Of a stretch of DNA of 64,000 bases, positions 22,236 to 34,200 are shown piece after piece. The DNA comes from Ignelater luminosus. Its lineage: Eukaryota; Arthropoda; Insecta; Coleoptera; Elateridae. The stretch's first letter is position 1. Every line of letters begins with the position of its first letter. The notes below the pieces were generated by a model, which was not told the origin of the DNA, ran no database searches, and saw nothing but the letters and a program-made list of their open reading frames with translations. Location: contig VTPC01000505.1 of the NCBI GenBank assembly GCA_011009095.1, forward strand, positions 114,353-178,352, read 5' to 3'. A program made the position numbers and the translations under genes.

Positions 22236-25200
22236 GTTATTTGAAAAGTTGCGTACTTTTTCAAAGCATTATTATATGTTTATTTTTACAGATTCAAATA
22301 GCTTTAAAACATTTTCGTGATGTTGTGTCAAAGAATAAATTGGAAATGCTGCCAGGCAATGGCACTATAGTATTAGATACAGTCTGGGCCATAAATTTAG
22401 CTGTGAAATCATCAGTGTCATCTGAATTTAGTAGCAGTATTGTATCGGCTACGCATCATATGTATCAGAGTGTTGCACGCCTCATTAAACTATGTGATGA
22501 TGTTCTTATTGATGGAGCTGAAAGTTCTGCCCTTGATCAAGAAAATGTTAGAGAAGTTGTTGCACAAGTCGAAGATGCTGTTGAGGTATTTTACATTTTA
22601 ATGATGCAAAGTAAACTACAAACAAAATAAATTTTAAAATTTCAGACTTTAATAAAATTAGCCCAGGAAAAAATTACACATCAACATACAATATCATACA
22701 AAACAACACCACGTACATCATATGGAAATGCACTCGAAATGCCAGCACAACGAAATTCCTTGCCAGACATTCCTCTTACTCCTAGAGAACGTCAAATTCT
22801 TGAACAGACGTCGTGTGTACCGGGGAAAGTACGAAGCAGCCATAGTTCAGAGTCAGTTTTGAGAGATAGTAGTCCACCACCTAAACCTCCTTTACCAGAT
22901 GGGTAAATATTCTTTTACATCTCACATGTAATTCAAGTTCACCATTGTAAATATCTTCACATCAACGTATCATAATAATTTTAATGCAAGAAAAACAAGA
23001 TTGTTTTTCTCAAAGAGATTTGCAACATTCCGTCAATAATGTTTTACTTTATTATTATATATTCATCAGTCTGTTATTGGTTTAGCTTCTTATTTCTAAC
23101 TTTTATCCTGTAAATAATGTTTTTTAAATTTGCTGTTTATCTTTCTACCAGAAAGGTACGCTTTACATGTTTCAAAAAATGCACCATTTTCCAGAAAAAT
23201 GTAAAAAATCATCAGAGGTTCCATTGTAGTTTTGAATAAAATAACATATCAGTAGACGCAACGCTGGATAACCTAGAAAATATTTTTGAAAATCATGTCA
23301 AGCATCCAAGCTAACTGTAAATTTAAAAAAAAAATTCAATTTTATTACAATGAAATATAAACAAAAAGCTGTTGTGTCCACTGGTATGTTATTTTATTCA
23401 AAAAGATAGAACCTTTGACACCTTTTTACATTTTTCTAACAAATGGTGCATTTTTTTGAAACATGTAAAGTATACCTTTTTTGTAGAAAAATAAATAGCC
23501 ACTCTTATCTATGGTACAGAAATTTAAAAAAGTTCTACCAGAAAAAGTTGGGTAGAAAAGTCCATGTAGCCTTGGCACCCAAGGGTAAACTAATAACAAA
23601 AGAGTGACGAATGTAAGACTGTGTCATATCAAGAATATTGAGGATAGCTCAAAAACAAATATTTGTAAACCGGAAGTGTGATGAAAGCAACTGACCGGAA
23701 CCAACATGGAAACATGCCAGTTTATCATGTTATCTTATTTGAAATTGATTTAATACTAAAGCTTAAATATTTCTGTGAAATTATTTATTAACTTAAGATT
23801 TACATACCAGAATTCTATTTATTTTAGCTTTAGAATTAAGTATGCAACATAGATAGAATACAACTTTAATAAAACTAATAAATGTCAACAACTAAACAAA
23901 TGAAACAACGTCTAACAATTGTCATAATGTAGAATCCTGAATCGAGAATTTAGGTTTTGAAATATTCGTTAGTTATATATCTCAACTTTTCTTTAGATAT
24001 TCTGCAATTAGAATAAAATAGGATAAAATATATTCATAATCTACTTTAACCCAAATGAAATAACATACAAAAAAGAAGTTTTGTAATGTCAAGTAACACA
24101 ATATTGAGGAACTCTATTATTTGGTTTTTCGTCACAAAAAGTGCTAACATTACAGAATAGAGAATGATCAATCATTGTAGTTAAATATCCTTGGTGTCAT
24201 ATAGAAAGATGATATACGGTGTCATTCAAAAAGAAGGGAACACTCAACAACTTTTTTATCTTGTGATTGACAAAACAAGGGTTAAATAGTTTGTTGTTTA
24301 TGAGCATGTGTGACACTTCAAATTTTTTTGCATTTCTGGTTAAACCGTAAATGAACACAACTTTGTGGTTTTTTAAATGACACCCTGTATTTTTGTGGCA
24401 TTTTTTGATTCTCCATGTTTTTCTCATTCTGCACATATAAAATTTTATAGGTGTTGCATAAGAATGTTTTGCTCTAAATCCCACAAAAAGTTTGTAAGTG
24501 TTCAAGACAGCTGTTGTCTACATGTAACTATTGTAAAAAACAGACAGCCTTTTAAAAAGCAAAAACGCTATGGCCATGGAAAACAAAACTTCAAATCTGA
24601 CAGAATTATAGTTTTTCTGTAAAATTGCAAATTTGACAAAATAGTGAATTGCAATTACACTCACCCAATATTAACAACAAATCCACTTTTTTGCTATTAT
24701 TAATTGTTATTACACACTCTAATGTTGAATTAATGAATGTATGTACTTACCTCATAAATGTTTTCTAGCAAATTATATATACCTTGTAACTTGAAATTTG
24801 GATTCATTCTTCTAAAATGTTTGAAAGTTTTTATAATTTGAAGTTTTATATTGTTATTTATAATCTTTGATGTTAATAGATGCAAAATATAATATAAATT
24901 TTAACAAAGCAAAACTAATCGGTACTATGCAAAATACAGCTGCAGGTATGGCAATTTAAAAAAAACACTTCCAACCTAACAAAATAAAAGCACAACCTGT
25001 TATGACCCAGAAACATTGTGAATGGAGTATATTCAATCTATTACATCAGAAAATGTTTGCCAATTAAACGATTGAGAATTTGGAAATTTTGCAAGGTGTA
25101 AAATGAAAAGTTGCTGAAGTAGGCCTCTGATCTAACCTAACCTAATCTAACTTTACCTAACAATCAATTGAAGGACAATTGAGGTTAACCATTTCAATAC

Positions 25201-28200
25201 TTTTTAATGAATTTTAGGGTTTTGAGATAAACACCTGCAACAAAGGAATTTCATAAATCATTTTTTTGTAGAACAGTTAACTTAGGAATTAATTAACTCA
25301 AGAACAGCAGAATCATTTTAATTTTTAATGTAATTGATCATTTTTACAGTTACAATTAGTTAAGAGTAACATTATGTGTAACCTAAAATTAATACTTGAA
25401 ATGCTGTTATATTTATTATTATCAAGGTTATACTCTATAATATATGTAATTTCTGAATGTAGGATTTGCCGATCAAATCTTGATGGTGCAATTCCACCTC
25501 CACTTCCTCCTAAGAAAAGAAGCAGTAATCGAAGTTATCAGCTTATGGATGAATGCTTTAGTTCTGACAACTCACTTTTTGCTTCTAGTCTAGAAAGGTA
25601 ATTTTACCTACTGATTAATCTTGATGAAAAATAATTTTGCCTTTTCTATCTAGAATGTCATTGCGGTCTAAATCACCAGAAGATTCTAGTTCACTGCTTT
25701 CAGCCAGTGCTGGAAGTTTGGATTCTATATTGAATCAGTCTAGGGAAGAAGAGGAAATTAGAGTGCTTATGGATCACAATGCTGATAATGATACATTAGT
25801 GTTAGATAATGACATATCGGATATAGCAGGTACGTTATATTTGTTAATGTTATTTTATTATAGTGATTATTGAAAAACTTAATGATTGTTAGGTGCAAAT
25901 GGTACATGTAATTATTGGGAAGATTCTGTTATGAATAGCAGTCAAAACACGTCAATATCACTATTGAACCAATCCAATGAATTGAACGTAACCAATGCAG
26001 AAGTAAATCGATTATCCAACACAGATTCTGGTTTTGTCTCTATTTCACAAAGAAGTTCTGGTTATTCCAAACGCAGTTCTCAGCAAAGCACAATCAGTTC
26101 ACAATGGAGTTCTAAGCATTCGTCTAGTACAATTACTGAAATAATGAAGTCTGAAAATATAATACAGAAGAGTTTTAATACTACACAAAGTCAAATGAGA
26201 ACTGAACTTAACTTTAAACAAAATACAAGCAGCAGCAGTACAGTTTCTAGTTTTGTTACTTCGAGGGACGAAGTTGATCAAAGAGTTAGTTTTGATGATA
26301 CACCTCCTGCTATACCACAAAAAACCAGAAAGAAGCAAGAACGTCAGCCTTCTCCTTACGATAATGTACCTGACGAAAGTATGGGTGAGTAAATTCTTTA
26401 TTTAGACAATTCCACTCAAAAACTATGCACCAATCTCTGTAATTTTTAAAATTATACCTGAACTGTTTATATTTGAAAGCATTCATGTTCATGTTCCATG
26501 TTTTCACTATCAATACTTATTTATTAATATTTCGCAACACATGTTGGGATAGAACTTAAATAAACACGAATGAGGAATTACACATACACTGCATTTTATT
26601 GTGTTATAAATGCAAAATCCCCAGTCTATACAGCAATGTGAATTAACTCATCATTTTGAAGATATGTATTTCACAATGTACTGATAATGACGTCCTCCAT
26701 ATTTGTTGATATTTTGTAGTGCCCCTAATGGTAATTAAAGAGATCACTCATTGAATTATATACAATAAATCTGCGTTCTGAAATATATTTTCTATTTATA
26801 GGTGGTGAATTATTAGTAGCATGTCATTTGCATCAGTCACAAAACATGGCAGCGAGTGGATCTAATATGAATGATGGCCGACCACCACCACTTCCTCCTA
26901 AAAAGAGGCACAGTAAGTTTTGCTACTTTTATTGTTTTATTTTTACAGTTATAATAACTACTTTTTAATTGGCTGATAAGAAAATAAATAAAATTTGAGT
27001 GGAACGTATTATACGAAATTACAATATTTAATTTTTCCTTCAATTATTAATGATAAATTTTTTCATAGTGTTCCAATCGGTGGCTTACTCTGGTAAGTGA
27101 GCCGCAGCACCAAAGGAATTTTAAGTGTTTTTATTTAACACTTTTGCAATTTTGCTTCTAAAGCTGCTTACTTTCTTTTTTTTTGACAAGCAAATGATAT
27201 ATATACCACTACTGCTATCTGGTTGCAGTTTTCTTAGTTTTGTGTGTATTATTATGTTGATTTTGAATTATAGTTCTGTTTTGCATGCATTTACAGCGAC
27301 CAGCTATTAAAAAACAAAATAAAAATAAATTTACAATTGTATTTTGTTATAAGAGGTCTCGAGAAAAATTGTCTTGAATATTTTGTCAAATTATAGAAGA
27401 TAAAACAAAAGTGTTGATTAACAAGATCGTTATATTCTTTTTGCACGACCGCCTTCAAAGTTGACACTTTACAACTTGTCAATGTCAAAAGTTGGCAATC
27501 ATAAGCATTTGCAATAAATTTAATGTTATCAAGTCATAATGAATTCATTACATGCTCTTACAGTGCTGGCCAACTTCACTTTTATCTTGTCATTGAAAGT
27601 TTTTTCTTTCTATGTTCTTTAAAAATGGTCATGCAAAAAATATTGTATACAACTCGAGTGTGAAGGGTTTTTTGAACTTGACTCGCTCAAAAAGCTACAC
27701 TTTACACTCTTGTTATATAAATAATTATTTAAATTTACTGTTTGAAAATTGGACCATGGACCCATAACCATGCAGTTGTTAAAAGAATTTAGTAAAAAGA
27801 TTTTGTAATGCAACTTCCGACATAGAAATTCTTAAGAAGTGGGAACTTGAACTTCTTGGATCATCATGAGTCTTTGCACATGCTTAACCAGACTAGACTA
27901 GTGTTTGATTGCAACATATGTAATTGCTTGCAGCTTTCTGTTGAAGTATGTATTTTATTTTAAAAAATAGAAAACAGTGAAATACAGTGAAATCTCTACT
28001 AACGGACACCTCCAATGAGTGGACAACTCTGCTATGCGGACACTTTTTGATAGTCCTAAACTCCATAATAGGAAATCCCTTATACATTAATCTCTCTTAA
28101 CCAGACTCTCTCTTGGACGGACGTGGACACAGTGTTTTTGTACAAACCATACCAAAAATCTCCCTTAAATGGATGACATAGAATTAAATGACGTATTATG

Positions 28201-31200
28201 TGAAAACAAAAAGTAAATTATATTCTTGGGAAAATAGTAAAGCTGAGTGTTTACATGTTACAAATCCCTATGCTTACAGAAGTACATCTGTGTTCCATAA
28301 AATACAAATATCTTCTCAGACTATCTTGTCAAAACACTAAAATATATGGATCTTGTAATTTGATCCTTTCAATTGAAGCACGTGCTTACCTAATTAGTTG
28401 ATATGTGTTACGTTTATTCTTATCTTGTATTCTTTTTTAAAAAAGAAAATGTTCTTTTTTTTCTCCCATAAATGGATGCCTCCTTTAAGTAGACAGATTT
28501 TTATAGTCCTGAAGGTAGCTGCTCAAGGGAGATTTCACTGTATGTATTAACAAGGCTAATCATCAATTTTATTTTAATTAATCAACAAAATAACGATTCA
28601 TGATCAAAATATGTAGATTTGAATTTCAAAAGCCTAAAATACTGAAATAATATGGTGAGAATTGAGCTTCTAAGAAAAATTCACGATTTAATGACACACA
28701 ACGATAAAGCAATATAGGGGAAACAGACAGTTTGGCAGATTCTTTCTTTAAAATTGTTTTTTATAGAAAGCATAAAAGGTAATGACTTGAAACTTTACAG
28801 GTTCTTAATTAGACCCTTCCCTAAAATCTATTGTAGTATCATGAGAGATTGCTTGTTTTTTTGCTAAAATGATTCCAATGCATATCTGATTGTTTTAAAA
28901 ATTAGACATTTGAATTAATTAATTTTTCTGGTTTTAAAAAATGGAAAATAAAAAGCAGTAATGCAGTATTTTTTTCTCTACAAAAAACCCATTACACTTT
29001 TGCTCTAGAATGATTAGGGGAGCCAGTATTTGCAAGTACAGTTGAATTTCAGTAACTCGAACTTGAAGAGAAAGAAAAAATACATTGAGCAATCAAAACA
29101 TTAATTAATCAAGGTATTTTACATACATGTATGCACATAAGTCATTCATAATAAATTTGAGTTATCAAGGATTTTGGGTTTTCGAGATTCGAGTTATCAG
29201 AGTTTGACCATATTTGATTTTGTGTAAAAAATTGATATGTCTCAGTTATAAATCAACATATAGTATACAGTGTGTCCACATTTCGATGCTCACTATTGGG
29301 ATCTCAAAAATTGTAAGATACGAAGTTGGTTAAATTAGAAAAGATTTGTCTATTTTGGAAATCAGTTTACTTATGCTTTTGTTTTTTCAAAAAAGTTCAC
29401 GGCTTGTTAGATATTTGCTAAAAACGAAATTATTTTATTTTTTTAAAAATAAAAAGCATTTCTCACTTAGTGTACCATGGCTTTAAACATATGAAAATCA
29501 TTGATTTTTGTCAGATAAATTACATTTGTTATGTAACAATTGCTAAAACAAAAAAGACGCTTTAAGATACTTTACTGAGCATTCACAGATAGCTAATGCC
29601 CCATAAAAGCGTATTTATTTTGTTTTAGCAATTTTTGCATAACAAATGAATTTCTTTGATAAAACTCCACGACTTTGTGTGTTATATGTCATGGCACACT
29701 ATGATGAAAAATGATTTTCACTTCATAACTCGGTAAAACAAAAGAATAGCTATGTCAAACCATGTATCACTGAAAAGCATTTAAGGCCTGCAGTTCAGTA
29801 ATATGGAAATCAAGTAGGCGTTCCATTAGAAAAAATTTGGATTTACGTTTCACTGCCAAAGTACCCTTTATCTTCTGTAGACTGCTATTTTAAATATAAA
29901 CTTTAATACATTTTGGACAGTTTTATTCTTTGAAGATGAAATTTTTTAGAAAAAATACAGTGTCTTTTTATAGAAAATTCAAATGCTTTTAATAGGGCTG
30001 CTAATAAGAACATCGCAGAACTTCTATTATTGTTGATAAAATCATTTAGTTTCGAACTTGCAAGTTCAAAAGGTATAGTCATAAATTTTAGGGTTTCTGA
30101 ATAAAAAATACTAGTGAATTTGTATTTGTTAATTATCAACTGTTACTGAGTTATCAATCAATTCGTTTAGTTTTAAAGAAATCATATCAACTTGGAAAAC
30201 AAACAGATCAATGCAAAAGAAAAAATGTTATTGTGTATTTGTCAAATTTTGTCTGCTTCTCAAACTTTAATGTTAAGCTTTAATTTAATAAAAGCATAAA
30301 AATGGAAAGATTCACGAATACTATGCTGAAATGCATTTTGTATGTGGACTTTATGCTGATTAATTCTGAAGGCGCAGTCACTGAATATGAATGTTAATCT
30401 TGAGGGATGGACAAAATTTGACAGATAAACAGTAACATTTGTTTTTTCTGCGTTAATTTATCTGCTTTCTAAGTTAACAGTAACAGTTGAGAATCAAAAC
30501 ATAAGTTTATTCATTTTTGATTAAGAAAAACATTATTAATAAGCTTTTAAATTTATGACTGTATCTTTTGGAATACCCTGTATAATACCCCTTTCTATTT
30601 ATTCCTTCTTTTAGATTAGAATTTATATCAATACTTGGCATTTTGCAATTTTAAAAGTAACAGTATTAGTAAGGTAACAATGGAAGATACGGTTTTACTA
30701 AAATTCCAAAGCCACTTGATTGTGATACCAAGTACCGACACCAAACAATAAACGATTGCAAATTGAGCTTAATAACGATTTTCTCTCCGCTAGGGGCGCT
30801 GTTGACCTACATTAAATTTGACAAGTTTAAACATCAGTTTATAAGTTTGAGGTTATTAAAACTTAAATTTTAGAAAAAAGTAATAGATAATGCGTTTTCG
30901 GAAACTTAACTCATATTTCTGATCTGATCATACAAATTACATGATATAATAGTTATTTGAGTTAACTCGATTGTTTCAGAAACGGTTGTGCAACCCTACA
31001 AAATCTGTTTTACAGCAATTTTTAAAAAAATAATTGTGAAAGTAATGAAAATGATGACCAGGTAATAGAAAATATACACTTGCTCATACAAACATTGCAA
31101 AGAATAAAGAATATGCAACAACAAGGCATTAATAATTACTTTTTTCTAAAATTTACATTTTAATAACCTCAAACTTATAAACTGACATTAAAACTTGTTA

Positions 31201-34200
31201 AATTTAACTTAGATCAACAGCGCCTCTAGCGGAGAGAAAATCGTTATTGAGCTCAATCTGTGATCATCTTTCGTTTGGTGTCGGTACTTGGTATCACAAT
31301 CAACTGGCTTTGTAAAATTCCATTCAAAAGCGCCATCTATTGGTTCATGATTTTATATAGGATGTTTTAGCTTACTAAGAACATAAAAATTTTAACATAG
31401 GAAGAAAGTATTATGATCAGCATTTATTATAGGCTTTGAAATCTTAACTTATAGAAATATCTTGTAATGGGATTTGTTTGTGTTTGAAATAACCTACAAA
31501 TATGAGTTATATTTACATTGGATGCAGCATCTGATTAGTTGCGGTGCTCTTTAAGTGTTCAACAAGCAGAATTATTAGGACACATAGGTGGAGGTATGGA
31601 GCGTAGGATCATAAATGGAACAAACACTGAAATGAATACCTGTAACCAAGAATTAACTAAGAGAGATATTGGTGACACAAATTATGTAGCGTAAATCCAC
31701 ATTTCACTTAAATAACTTATTTTTGTTCATTAATTTCTCCAAACATGTTCTTCTTTATATTGTACCTGCCCACGTCCTCATAAGAAATGTAAACAGAAAC
31801 TGCTGATATTTGGAGGTTATATTGGACATAAACAAGGAGAGGATTGAAACAGTTGATGGCCCAGTAAACTTGTCCGTGTACGTCATTGTGATGTATTTAA
31901 ACATGTTGAGTTTATCAATATTACTTAGATGGACGACTAGAAATGTGCAATTCACATAAGATAGACATATTTTTTGCAAGATAAACGCAGGCCAGTGGTG
32001 CAACACATTTTCGTTTTATATTTTCAGTTTTAATTATTACGAAGGTGCAAATATGTCATTGTTTTACTATTATAAATATGAATTTACAATTTGAATAAAT
32101 GAAAATTAATTGTAATAAATATTAAATTAAAAAAAGGCGTTTTTTATGTTGGTAAAAGAAGAGAACTATTAATATTTTTTCTAAATTTTCAGGGGTAAAA
32201 TTGGTTCTTTTGGAAGTTAAAACATTTTTAAATACAGAGAAACTTCTTTCAACATCGCAATTTAATAATAATAAATAATAAAGAACAAAAACTTAAACTT
32301 TAAATAAAGAACTTTTAAAAAGACTAGAGCCAAACTAAACAAAAATTGTAAACTCAAAAAAATATAAATAAAAAAAATCAAAGCAAATAATTTAGTAATA
32401 ACTAAAAAAACAAAGCAATACGCATAACAAAAATTTTAAATAAATAAATGACAATAAACCCAATAAAATATTAAGCAAGGCCAACGTTCTTTAGCGATCG
32501 ACTCCTTATATGCAAGTGTAGTGCATTGCTCGGGCTACGTACATGTATATAGTATTTAGTAAACACTCCACCACTGACACGATCACGTCACTAATTCTTA
32601 TCATGACATATCAACTATTTTAGTCTTCTAAACATAAACATTCAATGGGCAGCTTATGTGAAAGGTGCTTCTAGAGTTAAAAGTTTAGTGGTGACAACAG
32701 GCGTTAAGAATAATGTAAAACTAACATTTCAGAAAACAAAACAATAGTTTTTCAATAAGTCAAATAACAACATTGCTAAATTTTTGACAATGGTATCCAT
32801 GGAACTAAGCTGTAGTTAAACTTAACCAAAGTTGGTGCAAATTAGCCTTAACTACTTTCATTTATATAAACATAAACCAATATAAATATTTTGTTTTATC
32901 TTCATGACTTGATTTTAAAATGAAGCAGATATGTAAGAAATTGAAATGCAGCTGCTGCTAAAGTATTCTCTATTCTGTTTTAAAGCAACTATGTAAGATT
33001 CTTTTATAATGCCTATAATACATTTATTTACTAATAAAAATATAATAACTAATAATGACAAATAAACCCTACATAACAAGTATATTATGTTTCTAGTAAT
33101 GGCATACATGGAAATGTTTGGGAATTGTTCTCATGCAAACGATCAAGAATTTATGCGCCACTCTGTTCATATGGTTCAGGGGCAATGGGTACAGCAACCT
33201 TCTAGTCCTGGAATGCCCACAACACAATCGTGTACATTTAGTCATAGTTCACAAACTTCTAGTCGTTTTACTACTCATTCTTCACAAATACAAACTCTTA
33301 CATTACAATCCTCAATTGGAGATTGCACGTACGTTACATTTAATAAATTTATAATCAATTCTAGCGATTTCTTTTTCCATTTAGTACAACAACACCATCA
33401 CCATTAAAATCGCCAAATTCATCAATGATAACACCAACAAACAATGGTATCCCTCCAGCTTTACCTCCAAAACGTGCACGTACAAAATCGAACATATCAG
33501 AACCACCATTATCACCAACCATTCCAGAACGTAAAGCATCACCAGTAAAGTCATTGCCCGATTTACTAGAACATACAGCTAATTCTTCAACGATAAAACC
33601 GCCAGAAGAAAAAAAAACTGATAAGAGAGAGAGTGGAGACTTCAATACATGTGATATAGATCTTATGGAAGAACTAGATGTCAACAAACATTTAGTAACT
33701 AAGAAAACTGATGAAGATGGACCAGAAATAAGGGGTGGTCAAGCAGATGCACTTATTATCATGGCTACAAAAGCAACGAAAAATGGAGGTAAGTCATTTT
33801 TATTTCGTTCTGCATTAATTTAGTGCATGTTACACGTTTGTAGTTGACCTTCTTTTGTATCTTGCTAAAAATTACTGCTTCGTATCTAATTTGTGTACTT
33901 TATATTTTGCTTACAGAGGAGAAAGAAAATGGTAATTATATTTAGGATTTGCATTAATGATTTAGTTTTAAAAATAACTAAGTAAATTGCAATGATACAA
34001 ATCAAATATAAATTAAACTTGTGATAAGTGATAGAGTGTTCTTGACTGACCAAAAATTCTAATGGGATCGATCAACTTTATTTTTAAAGCCAAGAGTTAT
34101 AATAGAAAATAGATCATAAAAGCAACAGCTAAATATAGAAAGGGACAAAAAATTCATTTTTATCCAAATTCTCATTGAATATCTCTTAGTTGATAAGTGT

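Larger units (their letters stand above)
22903..25462 (+). other. C3G intron with foldback and MITE
   Basis: 2.56 kb intron, GTAAAT to TGAATGTAG. It carries the long inverted repeat 23137-23497 and the small MITE 24215-24390, listed separately. Nothing else is recognisable. A run of TAACCTAACC-like sequence lies near 25131-25160 (TCTAACCTAACCTAATC). It is too short and impure to call a telomeric repeat. Confidence 0.7.
26913..33096 (+). other. Large C3G intron (6.2 kb) full of transposons
   Basis: GTAAGT to TTTCTAG. Holds the Tigger-like MITE (27983-28542), a pogo-like MITE (29039-29210), repeat copy 2 with a palindrome (29264-29735), a hAT foldback (30707-31312) and a hAT transposase remnant (32122-32268). 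Between 31320 and 32120 there is no recognised content. The rest is plain AT-rich intron. Confidence 0.85.

Noticed and set aside
21956-22264. Minus-strand frame of 102 codons
   Set aside because: Antisense of a C3G exon whose frame, splice sites and conservation are all on the plus strand.
25131-25160. Telomere-like TAACC repeats
   Set aside because: Only a few impure CCTAA words. Insect telomere repeat is TTAGG and no run is present.
33361-33687. Minus-strand frame of 108 codons
   Set aside because: Antisense shadow of the C3G exon at 33385-33788.
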